Below, one piece after another: positions 7,156 to 14,885 of a stretch of DNA of 22,917 bases. A program made the translations under genes and the position numbers. The first letter of the stretch is position 1. Each line of letters opens with the position of its first letter. Source of the DNA: O2-02-FULL-42-9 sp038043025 (GTDB lineage: Bacteria; Pseudomonadota; Gammaproteobacteria; UBA12402); NCBI GenBank assembly GCA_038043025.1, contig JBBTCW010000025.1, positions 1 to 22,917 on the forward strand, given 5' to 3'. Below the pieces are notes generated by a model. It did not search any database. It was not told the origin of the DNA and worked only from the letters and a program-made list of their open reading frames with translations.

Positions 7156-8631
7156 ATGATTCTTGGAAAACTAAGATTGGCACAACAGCTGACACTATTG
7201 GGCGTGATTGGTTCCATCATTCTTATATTTTTATCTTGGAATGCCATACACAATGTTAATACGGTTGAAATACAACATATGGCCTTGCTGCATATACGGA
7301 CAGCTCAAACTTATGAGCAGATGGCAGCTCATGCATGGAAAAATATTTTGTTGCGCGGCCATGACAGTGGAAAGTATGAGCAATACCAACAAGAATTAAA
7401 AACCAATTTTGAAAGGGCGCAGAATGAGTTTCAGAAAGCGAAAGGGATCTTTGTAAAGGAAGGGTTCGATACGGTTGAACTGGATTTATTATCTCAAAAT
7501 ACTGAAAAGCTAAAAAATAATTATCAAGAGACATTGCGTCATTATATTGCCAAGAAAGGAAAAGTAAATTTATATTTACTGGATAAATCAATACAAGGTT
7601 TAGATCAGACTTTATCTGAAATGGCAGATAAGCTTGTTGAATCGATAGATCAACTGGTTGACAAGAATATTGCTTATGACAGACGAGAGATTATCATTGT
7701 TTGTTTGTCAGGCATTTTATTAGAAATTTTATTTATTTTCTTGATCGGTCGACAACTTTTATCTAATGTCAGAAAATTAGTCGAAGTCAATAGTACTATG
7801 TTTAGTACCATTGAACAGTTATCACAGGCGACGGCAAAGCAGGCCAGTGGCAGTAGTCAACAGGCGAGCTCTGTCAATCAGACGACGACTGCCGTCGAGC
7901 AAATTAAAGCGACCTCGCTGCAAACCTTAGAAAAAGTGCAAAAGCTGGGGGAAAATTCAGAACGAGTGAGAAAAGAAGGTGAGAGCGGCACGGAGTCTTT
8001 AAATCAATTAAGAACAGGCATGAACAATATTAAGAAAAAGGTTGAGCAGATTGCGCAATCTATTTTAGGTTTAAGTGAACAAACGCAACAGATTGGTGAA
8101 ATCACGCGAAGTGTGAATGCGTTGGCGCAACAATCAAAACTATTGTCATTGAATGCATCGATTGAAGCGGCTAAGGCCGGCGAAGCTGGAAAAGGGTTTG
8201 CGGTTGTCGCGAGCGAAGTGAAAGATTTAGCGGAAAAATCACAACAAGCGACGGCGCAAGTACAAAAATTATTGAGCGATGTGCGAAGTGCAACTGAAAA
8301 ATCTGTGATGGAAACAGAAGAAGGTAATAAGGTTGTGGATGAGGGGCTCGCGTTGGCCGAAGAAACACAAAGAATCATCGGTGTGTTAAACGAAGTGATT
8401 GAAAGCGCGTCACTGGTGAGTCAGCAAATTGTTGCCGCCGTGCAGCAAGAAACATCCGGTATTAGTCAGATTTCAACAGCGATGCAAGAAATCAATCAAT
8501 CCACTCATGAGACGGTCAGTGCAACAGCGCAAACGCAACAAGTGGTTAAAGGGTTACATCTTGCGGCCGATAAAATTATGGACGTGATTAGTTCCTATAG
8601 ATTAACGAAGGATGATCGACATGGACATTGA
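7156..8631 (+). CDS. Second methyl-accepting chemoreceptor, lacking HAMP
   Basis: 491 aa from the ATG at 7156, which has an ideal AAGGAG site (7143-7148); an in-frame ATG at 7129 inside the previous gene has none. There is a transmembrane helix at about 11-30, then a periplasmic helical domain (about 31-176) with the WKNILLRGHD motif common in four-helix-bundle receptors. A second transmembrane helix lies at about 179-198. The signalling coiled coil then begins almost at once: FSTIEQL starts 15 residues after the GRQL that closes the membrane helix, against 60 in the upstream receptor. A HAMP-sized segment of 45 residues is therefore missing. The tip region (LAQQSKLLSLNASIEAAKAG and GKGFAVVASEV) is intact. 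It overlaps the cheA start by 11 bp. Confidence 0.9.
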   Translation: MILGKLRLAQQLTLLGVIGSIILIFLSWNAIHNVNTVEIQHMALLHIRTAQTYEQMAAHAWKNILLRGHDSGKYEQYQQELKTNFERAQNEFQKAKGIFVKEGFDTVELDLLSQNTEKLKNNYQETLRHYIAKKGKVNLYLLDKSIQGLDQTLSEMADKLVESIDQLVDKNIAYDRREIIIVCLSGILLEILFIFLIGRQLLSNVRKLVEVNSTMFSTIEQLSQATAKQASGSSQQASSVNQTTTAVEQIKATSLQTLEKVQKLGENSERVRKEGESGTESLNQLRTGMNNIKKKVEQIAQSILGLSEQTQQIGEITRSVNALAQQSKLLSLNASIEAAKAGEAGKGFAVVASEVKDLAEKSQQATAQVQKLLSDVRSATEKSVMETEEGNKVVDEGLALAEETQRIIGVLNEVIESASLVSQQIVAAVQQETSGISQISTAMQEINQSTHETVSATAQTQQVVKGLHLAADKIMDVISSYRLTKDDRHGH

Positions 8632-10876
8632 TCCAAAAATATTTCAACAATTAATTGATACATTTACGCTCGAATTGGAAGAACAATTACAGTTGATTAC
8701 GCAAGGCCTGGTAAAGCTTGAAAAGAATATCGATCCAAAAGGAGCGGAAACCACCTTGCATTCGATATTTCGTTCAGCTCATAATATTAAAGGTTCTTCG
8801 CGAGGCATTGGTATTGTAGAATTGGGTGAAATCGCACACAAGCTCGAGAATGTTTTTCAAAAGTTACGAGATGAAAAAAGCCTTCCATCCAAAGAAGTGG
8901 TTGATGTGAGTTTTGAAGCCTTGGAAGCCATGCGGAAAGCGTTTGCCGCCTTTGTGAATAAACAACCGTTTGATAGCCAACCCATGGTGGCAAAATTAAT
9001 TACGCTGCTTTCTAGTAATCTGTCGAGAAGTGATGTTTCTGCGGCGTGCGATCAAAAAAAAAGTGCAACAACCGTAATGTCGGAGTGTGCACCAGAGAAC
9101 AGATCTGCTGAGACGGAGACAGCCGAAGCTTTGCCACATGACGAATATGTTAAAATTTCTATCGCAAAGATTGCTGAAATTAATGCCTTGATCGATGAGT
9201 TGCAAATGATAAAACTGCATGTCGCTGATCGATTGAGCCAATCCAAAGGATTATTGCAGAAAGTAGACGGTCAAGTTGATTTAATGCGAAGTCAGCATGT
9301 TTTAGATAAACAGGAAAAAAGGACTGAAAGCGTCGAAAAGCTTGCTGAATTGAATGAGAAAATATTAAATAATCAGATGGCGATCCAGAAAGAGCTCATG
9401 AAATTATATAACACGGATTATACGACAAATAGTCAGCTTAAACTCTTAGCTGAAAATTTGCAGTACCAAGTGCGCTTATTGCAATTAACGCCGATTGATG
9501 TTGTTTTACAACCTCTAATTGGTACAGCGCGTACCCTCTCGCGAGAGTTGAATAAAGAAATTAATCTCACTATTTCAAGTGGCGGTATTGATTTAGATCG
9601 ATCGATGTTAGAAGTATTAAAAGATCCCTTGCAGCATTTGTTGCGCAATGCCATTGATCACGGTATTGAAGTTGCCGATATGCGAAAAGAGATGGGCAAA
9701 GAGGCGATCGGACAGATTCATATTGACGTGGCATCGGAGGGGAGTCGCATTGTTCTTACCTTCAGCGATGATGGATCAGGAATTAATGCTCAAAAAATAT
9801 TGCAATCGGCCATTCATAAAAAAATAATCACGGAGGAAGAGGCTAAAAATTTAACCGAAGCACAAAAGTTAGATTTTGCCTTTAGCCCGGGTGTTTCAAC
9901 AAAAGAAATTATTACCGAATTATCGGGGCGAGGTGTCGGCTTGGATGTGGTTCGTACCAACATACAATCCGTGGGCGGCGACGTGTCATTAACCACCGAA
10001 TTAAACCAAGGGACAACGATTAAATTATCACTGCCCCTCACGCTGGCATCAGATCATGGGGTCTTTATACGTGTTCGCGATTCTTATTTTGTTATCCCCA
10101 CAACGGCGGTGATACGTATTGTAGAGTTAGGGATTGATCAAATTGATGCCGTTCAAGCAGGCTATGCCTTTATGTTAGAGGAGCGACCCGTTCCATTGCG
10201 AGATTTAGCAAACATATTAAATTTTGAAACGCTAGATGAAAAATCTGAAAAATCGGAAAAAGCCTCCATTGTTGTTATTTCAAAAGGGTGGACATTAGTC
10301 GGATTGGTTGTGGATGAAGTTTTGGGTGAACAAGAAATTGTGGTAAAACCCATGATTGAGCCATTAAATACCTTGCCGAGCATTTCCGGTGCCACATTGA
10401 CGGGTCAAGGAGAAGTGGTGTTAGTGTTAAACCCTCTTTATTTGGTGGAAGCAGCGGTGTCGACTTCGGGGAATATGAATTTAGGATTAGATTCTCAGGC
10501 GGAACAAGACAAAAAGCGGATTGTACTGGTGGTTGATGATTCGATGACAACACGGTTATTTGTTTCGAGCTTATTTGAATCGCGAGGCTATAAGGTTTTA
10601 TCCGCAATCAATGGAAAAGAAGGGTTAGATATCGTTCGCAAAGAACCGGTAAGTTTAATTGTGACAGATGTCATCATGCCAGAAATGGATGGATTTGAAT
10701 TTACGAAAGCTGTCAAAGATGATGCAAAATTGAAAGATATTCCAGTGATTATTGTTACATCAAAAGCGAAGGACGAAGATAAAAAACGTGGTGTTGAAGT
10801 AGGTGCAGATGCTTATATTGTTAAAAGTCAGTTTGAGAGTTCATCACTTTTGGAGATTGCGCAACAACTGATGTGA
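8621..10876 (+). CDS. CheA-type hybrid histidine kinase with C-terminal receiver (WspE/FrzE-like)
   Basis: 751 aa from the ATG at 8621, chosen because AAGGAT sits about 9 bases upstream; an in-frame ATG at 8612 lacks room for a ribosome site. An N-terminal Hpt domain carries the phospho-accepting His54 in SAHNIKGSS. An acidic linker (about 138-172) and a helical dimerisation segment follow. The ATPase has an intact N box (HLLRNAIDHG, 339-348), G1 (DDGSG, 383-387), F box (FAFSPG) and G2 (GRGVGLDVV, 436-444). A CheW-like regulatory domain (about 476-615) contains a KSEKSEK insert. A receiver domain ends the protein (about 633-751) with VDDS and acceptor Asp683 in IVTDVIMP. It should autophosphorylate under receptor control and pass phosphate to CheB, the REC-GGDEF protein and its own receiver, which may act as a phosphate sink. 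Confidence 0.93.
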   Translation: MDIDPKIFQQLIDTFTLELEEQLQLITQGLVKLEKNIDPKGAETTLHSIFRSAHNIKGSSRGIGIVELGEIAHKLENVFQKLRDEKSLPSKEVVDVSFEALEAMRKAFAAFVNKQPFDSQPMVAKLITLLSSNLSRSDVSAACDQKKSATTVMSECAPENRSAETETAEALPHDEYVKISIAKIAEINALIDELQMIKLHVADRLSQSKGLLQKVDGQVDLMRSQHVLDKQEKRTESVEKLAELNEKILNNQMAIQKELMKLYNTDYTTNSQLKLLAENLQYQVRLLQLTPIDVVLQPLIGTARTLSRELNKEINLTISSGGIDLDRSMLEVLKDPLQHLLRNAIDHGIEVADMRKEMGKEAIGQIHIDVASEGSRIVLTFSDDGSGINAQKILQSAIHKKIITEEEAKNLTEAQKLDFAFSPGVSTKEIITELSGRGVGLDVVRTNIQSVGGDVSLTTELNQGTTIKLSLPLTLASDHGVFIRVRDSYFVIPTTAVIRIVELGIDQIDAVQAGYAFMLEERPVPLRDLANILNFETLDEKSEKSEKASIVVISKGWTLVGLVVDEVLGEQEIVVKPMIEPLNTLPSISGATLTGQGEVVLVLNPLYLVEAAVSTSGNMNLGLDSQAEQDKKRIVLVVDDSMTTRLFVSSLFESRGYKVLSAINGKEGLDIVRKEPVSLIVTDVIMPEMDGFEFTKAVKDDAKLKDIPVIIVTSKAKDEDKKRGVEVGADAYIVKSQFESSSLLEIAQQLM

Positions 10877-10883
10877 GGAAATT

Positions 10884-11960
10884 ATGGAAAAGTCCGGTAA
10901 AAAGCGCATTTTAATCGTCGATGATTCGCCGACAGTCGCGTTGATTTTGCGTGGTATTATTGATGCAGAATCCGATATGATGGTGGTCGGTCATGCTCGA
11001 AATGGGTATGAAGCGGTTAATATGACTCAAGTTTTACGACCCGATCTAATTACGATGGATATTCGTATGCCCTTCATGGACGGGTTTGACGCCATCGAAA
11101 AAATCATGATCGTGCAACCCACGCCGATTATTGTGGTGAGCGCAAAGGTGAATGATGAGCAGTTACGGATTACTTTTAATGCGATCAAGTTGGGCGCATT
11201 AGCTGTCGTTGAAAAACCCGAAAATATTACCCAGGATGGGTTTGAACATATGCGGTCACGGCTGGTGCAAACCATACGGTTAATGGCAGAAATTAAAGTG
11301 GTGACGCACAAAACCCCGCGTAAAGTGTCGCGTCACGAGATACCGGTTGTTACGGATTTTAAAAAATCAGATAAATTGGATTATAAAATTGTGGCATTGG
11401 GTGTGTCGACCGGCGGACCAGTCGCACTGCAAACGATTTTATCTGAATTGCCAAAAAACTTTCCTGTGCCGATTGTTATCGTGCAGCATATGTCACCGGG
11501 GTTTTTAGGCGGATTTATAAAATGGCTGCAAGACGATGTTATCCTGCCCATTTCATTAGCAATAGATAAAGAGCAATTGCTTCCCGGACATATATATTTT
11601 GCTCCCGATCAAAAACATTTATCGATTGTTGAGAAGGGGGGCAGTTTGTTTGCCTCCGTTGAGGCATCGAGAAAACCGTCATCATTTTGTCCCTCTATCA
11701 ATGTACTGTTTAAATCCTTAAGTAAAATAGGGACTGGGAAAGTGTTGGCGGGGATATTAACAGGCATGTCGGGCGACGGTATTCCAGGGATGTGTGCGCT
11801 GTACGAAGCAGGACATTATACGTTTTCACAAGACATTAAAAGCAGCATTGTATCGGGCATGATCAAAGAAGCCATTGAATCAAAATGTGTGTACGATGTG
11901 GTGTCGTTAGATAACATCGCAAAGTTTATGATTAAAAAATTACAAGGTGAAATCAGATGA
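10884..11960 (+). CDS. CheB receptor methylesterase (WspF-like)
   Basis: 358 aa. The receiver domain (about 7-125) has acceptor Asp59 in TMDIRMPFMDG and the DDS acidic pair at 13-15. A linker leads to the CheB esterase domain (about 167-352) with catalytic Ser175 in GVSTGG, His202 in VQHMSPGF and Asp298 in GMSGDG. It should demethylate the two receptors when phosphorylated, providing adaptation opposite the CheR-TPR protein. GAGGAAATT just before the ATG is a good ribosome site, 7 bp after the cheA stop. Its stop overlaps the next start (ATGA). In Wsp systems, loss of this enzyme locks the pathway on, which makes it the main brake on c-di-GMP production. Confidence 0.95.
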   Translation: MEKSGKKRILIVDDSPTVALILRGIIDAESDMMVVGHARNGYEAVNMTQVLRPDLITMDIRMPFMDGFDAIEKIMIVQPTPIIVVSAKVNDEQLRITFNAIKLGALAVVEKPENITQDGFEHMRSRLVQTIRLMAEIKVVTHKTPRKVSRHEIPVVTDFKKSDKLDYKIVALGVSTGGPVALQTILSELPKNFPVPIVIVQHMSPGFLGGFIKWLQDDVILPISLAIDKEQLLPGHIYFAPDQKHLSIVEKGGSLFASVEASRKPSSFCPSINVLFKSLSKIGTGKVLAGILTGMSGDGIPGMCALYEAGHYTFSQDIKSSIVSGMIKEAIESKCVYDVVSLDNIAKFMIKKLQGEIR

Positions 11961-12922
11961 AGGTATTAGCCATCGACGATTCTAAAACCTTATTATTATT
12001 GCTTAAAAGCGTCATAGAACAGTTGGGACATGAGTTTGTTTCCTCGAATGATCCGCAAGAAGGGATTAAACTATTTCAGAGAGAAAAGCCGGACTTGGTG
12101 ATTTTAGACGTCGAGCTTTCTGAGGAGATGGATGGTTATGAATGTGCGCGTCAAATTCGTCGTGTGAGTGCAGAAGAAGAATGGATTCCGATTATTTTCT
12201 TAAGCGGCATGGTGAATGATGAAAGTATTGCAGCCGGTATCGATGCGGGCGGCGATGACTATTTAACAAAACCTTTCAGCGATATTACGTTGAAGGCAAA
12301 AATAAAAGCGATGCAACGTATTGCGGAGATGCGTCAACAGCTGACGCAGTTTGCGACTCTGATTAAAAAGAGCAATCAAAAGTTATACGAATTGACTTAT
12401 ATTGATGGGTTGACGGGCGTTTCAAACCGTCGTGCGTTTGACAAGGGATTGGTGCGCGAATGGAATAAAATTTGTCGTCTGGAAAAACCGGGCAAACCTT
12501 TTTCGTTGATCATGATCGATATTGATAAATTTAAATTTTTTAATGATCATTATGGGCATAAAGCGGGGGATGAATGTTTACAAAAAGTGGCTCAGGTGTT
12601 AAAAGAGCATTTGCGTCGTTCTGTGGAAATGCTTTGCCGTTATGGCGGAGAAGAATTTGTTGTTCTATTGCCCTCGTTGGGTAAAGACGAAGCCATGAAG
12701 ATTGCCGAGACCTTGCGAAAAAGCATTCAAGCGATAGGAATTGCGCATGCGGGTTCGGGGACGGATTCGAAAGTGGTGACGATTAGTTTAGGGGTGTCGA
12801 CTGCTATGGTGAGCGAGAAAGGGGATCCGTTTAAGCTATTAAGCGCCGCTGATTTGGCGTTGTATGAAGCAAAAGAACATGGACGCAATCAAGTCGCTTA
12901 TTTGGATCCGAAGGAGAATTAG
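11957..12922 (+). CDS. REC-GGDEF response regulator, diguanylate cyclase (WspR/PleD-like)
   Basis: 321 aa. The receiver (about 1-120) has acceptor Asp51 and the acidic pair at 7-8 (IDDSK), with conserved KPF at 105-107. A helical linker (about 120-145) resembles the dimerising stalk of WspR. The GGDEF domain (about 146-318) carries an intact GGEEF (230-234), MIDIDKFKFFND and ISLGVS, so it should make c-di-GMP from two GTP. The inhibitory site, normally RxxD five residues before the signature, reads RSVE (221-224), so product inhibition may be weakened. It overlaps cheB by 4 bp and is the evident output of the chemosensory core, since no CheY is present. Confidence 0.93.
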   Translation: MKVLAIDDSKTLLLLLKSVIEQLGHEFVSSNDPQEGIKLFQREKPDLVILDVELSEEMDGYECARQIRRVSAEEEWIPIIFLSGMVNDESIAAGIDAGGDDYLTKPFSDITLKAKIKAMQRIAEMRQQLTQFATLIKKSNQKLYELTYIDGLTGVSNRRAFDKGLVREWNKICRLEKPGKPFSLIMIDIDKFKFFNDHYGHKAGDECLQKVAQVLKEHLRRSVEMLCRYGGEEFVVLLPSLGKDEAMKIAETLRKSIQAIGIAHAGSGTDSKVVTISLGVSTAMVSEKGDPFKLLSAADLALYEAKEHGRNQVAYLDPKEN

Positions 12923-12942
12923 CGTGGCGAGCAGGCAATAAA

Positions 12943-14526
12943 ATGGATCGAGGGTTAGTACAGCGCAATCGTATGACATTCATCATCATGGCGGTATTGC
13001 TTGTTCTGTTTGCTGCGGTGGTTTATGTTGGTGCGTATCAGTTGTATAAGGCGGAAGTGGATCGCGGCTATAAAAAGGCTACTTATGAGCTTGCCTCCTC
13101 ACAAAAAATTATTGAACTTGCCTTTCATACATTAAAGTCCGATTTGTTTTTTTTATATAATGCCCCCGATGTAAGACGTTATGTCAATAGTGATTTTAAC
13201 TCTGTGCAAGATGAAAAAGAAGTGGAACAATATTTTTATCATTTCGCACGATCACGTAAGCAATATTATCAATTGTGTATTTTGGATGCCAAGGGTGATG
13301 AGCGGATTCGGGTGAATAATGCTGTTCAAGTCAAGATTGCGGCTGCTCGCGAATTGCAAAACCAGCAGGATCGTTATTATTTTAAGGATGCTATGAAGAT
13401 GGACGAGGGGCAGTTTTATATTTCCCCTATTGATTTAAACATTGAACATGGCAAAGTGGCAATGCCGTATGAGCCTGTGGTTCGTTTTGCGATGCCCTTA
13501 TACGATACGCGACATGTTAAAAAAGGCATTTTAATTATTAATGCGCGGGTTGTCGAAATTTTAAAACTATTGCCGAGGGATATTGTGTTACAGACGGAAG
13601 AGAAAAATCTTATTTCACTGTTGCCGAATGGCGTGATTGGCTTTCAAAAATCAGATTATCAGTTTAAATCGGATGGCACCGCGCTGCGAGAGGAAAAAGT
13701 TATATCGCTCTATATGTTGGCGCGCTTATTAAATCAGCATAAAGTTGCGTTAATTGTGCGGCATGATATCAATGCATTAAAAATTTTGAAATATAATTTT
13801 GGCATTGTATTTATTTTATTGTTTTTAATGTTTTTATTTTTAATGTTTTTAATGGGTTATTTAAATTACAAGGACGTAAAACATATTGTTCGCTCCAAAA
13901 AGGCCTTGATTTTTGGTTTAGCACAGTTGGCTGAAAAACGTGATTTAGAAACAGGGCAGCATTTGGCTCGCGTGGGTGAGTATGTGGTTACGTTGGCAAA
14001 TGAATTACGTAAAAATAGAGCGTATCGCCGAATTATTACCCGACAGTTCTTAGATGATTTATATGATGCGGCGCCATTACATGATATTGGTAAAACCGCT
14101 GTACCGGATGCGTTATTGCAAAAAGAAGCACATTTGACGCCAAGCGAATTTGAAGAGATGAAAAAACATGTGGCCGTTGGCGCAGATATGTTGCAAGCGT
14201 TGATTAATGGCTTTGATTTAAAAGATACATTTTTGGTGACGGCGCGCAATATTTGTCGTTATCATCACGAAAAATATGATGGTACCGGTTATTTATTGGG
14301 ATTGAGCCAGCGAGAAATCCCACTCGCTGTACGCATTTTTACATTGTGTGATGTGTACGATGCATTGCGCTCGAAGCGATACTACAAAGAACCTTGGAGT
14401 CATGATGATGCGGTGAAAGAAATTCAAAAAGAATATGGAAAATATTTTGATCCCGCTGTCGTGGATGCGTTTATGCGGTGTGAGAAGCTATTCAAGGAAA
14501 TCAGTGAGCGGGATTTGAAGATGTAA
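12943..14526 (+). CDS. Membrane-bound sensor HD-GYP-type c-di-GMP phosphodiesterase
   Basis: 527 aa. There is an N-terminal transmembrane helix (about 12-32), then a large periplasmic domain (about 34-283) whose pattern (DAKGDERIRVN, EGQFYISPIDLN, PVVRFAMPLYD, KKGILIINAR) fits a Cache-type ligand sensor. A very hydrophobic second helix (about 285-307, Leu/Phe/Met) leads to the HD-GYP domain (about 320-520). The catalytic HD is at 380-381 (PLHDIGK), HHEKYDGTGY at 441-450 and RIFTLCDVYDAL follows. The GYP signature itself reads GYL (449-451); the metal-binding residues I can see remain, so hydrolysis of c-di-GMP is still likely. It lies 20 bp after the diguanylate cyclase gene. It would be the cluster's second, membrane-signal-controlled route for c-di-GMP breakdown. 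Confidence 0.88.
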   Translation: MDRGLVQRNRMTFIIMAVLLVLFAAVVYVGAYQLYKAEVDRGYKKATYELASSQKIIELAFHTLKSDLFFLYNAPDVRRYVNSDFNSVQDEKEVEQYFYHFARSRKQYYQLCILDAKGDERIRVNNAVQVKIAAARELQNQQDRYYFKDAMKMDEGQFYISPIDLNIEHGKVAMPYEPVVRFAMPLYDTRHVKKGILIINARVVEILKLLPRDIVLQTEEKNLISLLPNGVIGFQKSDYQFKSDGTALREEKVISLYMLARLLNQHKVALIVRHDINALKILKYNFGIVFILLFLMFLFLMFLMGYLNYKDVKHIVRSKKALIFGLAQLAEKRDLETGQHLARVGEYVVTLANELRKNRAYRRIITRQFLDDLYDAAPLHDIGKTAVPDALLQKEAHLTPSEFEEMKKHVAVGADMLQALINGFDLKDTFLVTARNICRYHHEKYDGTGYLLGLSQREIPLAVRIFTLCDVYDALRSKRYYKEPWSHDDAVKEIQKEYGKYFDPAVVDAFMRCEKLFKEISERDLKM

Positions 14527-14885
14527 TTTAGCGCATTGCCACCCCGGGAATGACAATAAACAAAAAATTTAAAATAATATCAAATCCCCCTAAAACCCCC
14601 GCCACAAGCGCCTTTCATCCCCTCTTAACCCACCATTTTTTTGCATTTTTTATTTGATAGGATTACTATACCCATGAGTTTAATATGGACAAAAAATGAA
14701 TAAAAAGACGATTTTTCAGCCGATGGCTGATCGACAAGTCATCTGCCTACAAGTCGCATAATATATGGCTTACAAGCCAATAAGTATTATTAATTTTAAG
14801 GTTTTTTTGATGGCATTTAAGATTTCCTTAAGATTCGTGTGCTATTTTAAGAATGAAGAAAAAAGTAGTGAAATAGGGAGATGAT
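14527..14885. other. Gene-free regulatory region (359 bp)
   Basis: No credible gene lies here. The only start-proximal frames are tiny, such as a nine-codon frame at 14674. Contents in order: an ACCCCGGGAATGAC stretch that may be a decayed end of the GTCATCCC-type repeat (about 14537-14552); a poor sigma-70 candidate TTGCAT (14641-14646), 17-base spacer, TACTAT (14664-14669); a small dyad TCAGCC-GAT-GGCTGA (14716-14730); a second dyad TGGCT-TACA-AGCCA (14766-14779); and the PmrA-like half-sites described separately. I see no strong intrinsic terminator for the upstream cluster. Confidence 0.6.
14795..14851 (+). promoter_or_regulatory. PmrA-box-like promoter of the effector-like gene
   Basis: TTTAAG (14816-14821), five bases, CTTAAG (14827-14832) exactly fits the PmrA box pattern YTTAAK-N5-YTTAAK. 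Each half is followed by ATT, giving the nine-base direct repeat with two-base spacing described for PmrA sites in Legionella and Coxiella. Further TTTAAG copies start at 14795 and 14846. An extended -10-like TGCTATTTT lies at 14840-14848, ten bases after the box, so the box covers the -35 position as expected for an activator. GGGAG (14876-14880) precedes the start at 14886. Confidence 0.6.

Noticed and set aside
8004..8378. Long antisense frames opposite the receptor and kinase genes
   Set aside because: Frames opposite helical, Ala/Glu/Gln-rich coding regions stay open by composition; they lack ribosome sites and credible protein sequence.
13813..13857. TTTTTAATG short tandem repeats in the HD-GYP gene
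   Set aside because: They encode the Leu/Phe/Met membrane helix; codon bias in a hydrophobic helix explains them without a special role.
14674..14703. Nine-codon frame in the long intergenic region
   Set aside because: Too short, no clear ribosome site, and no relation to a neighbouring gene.
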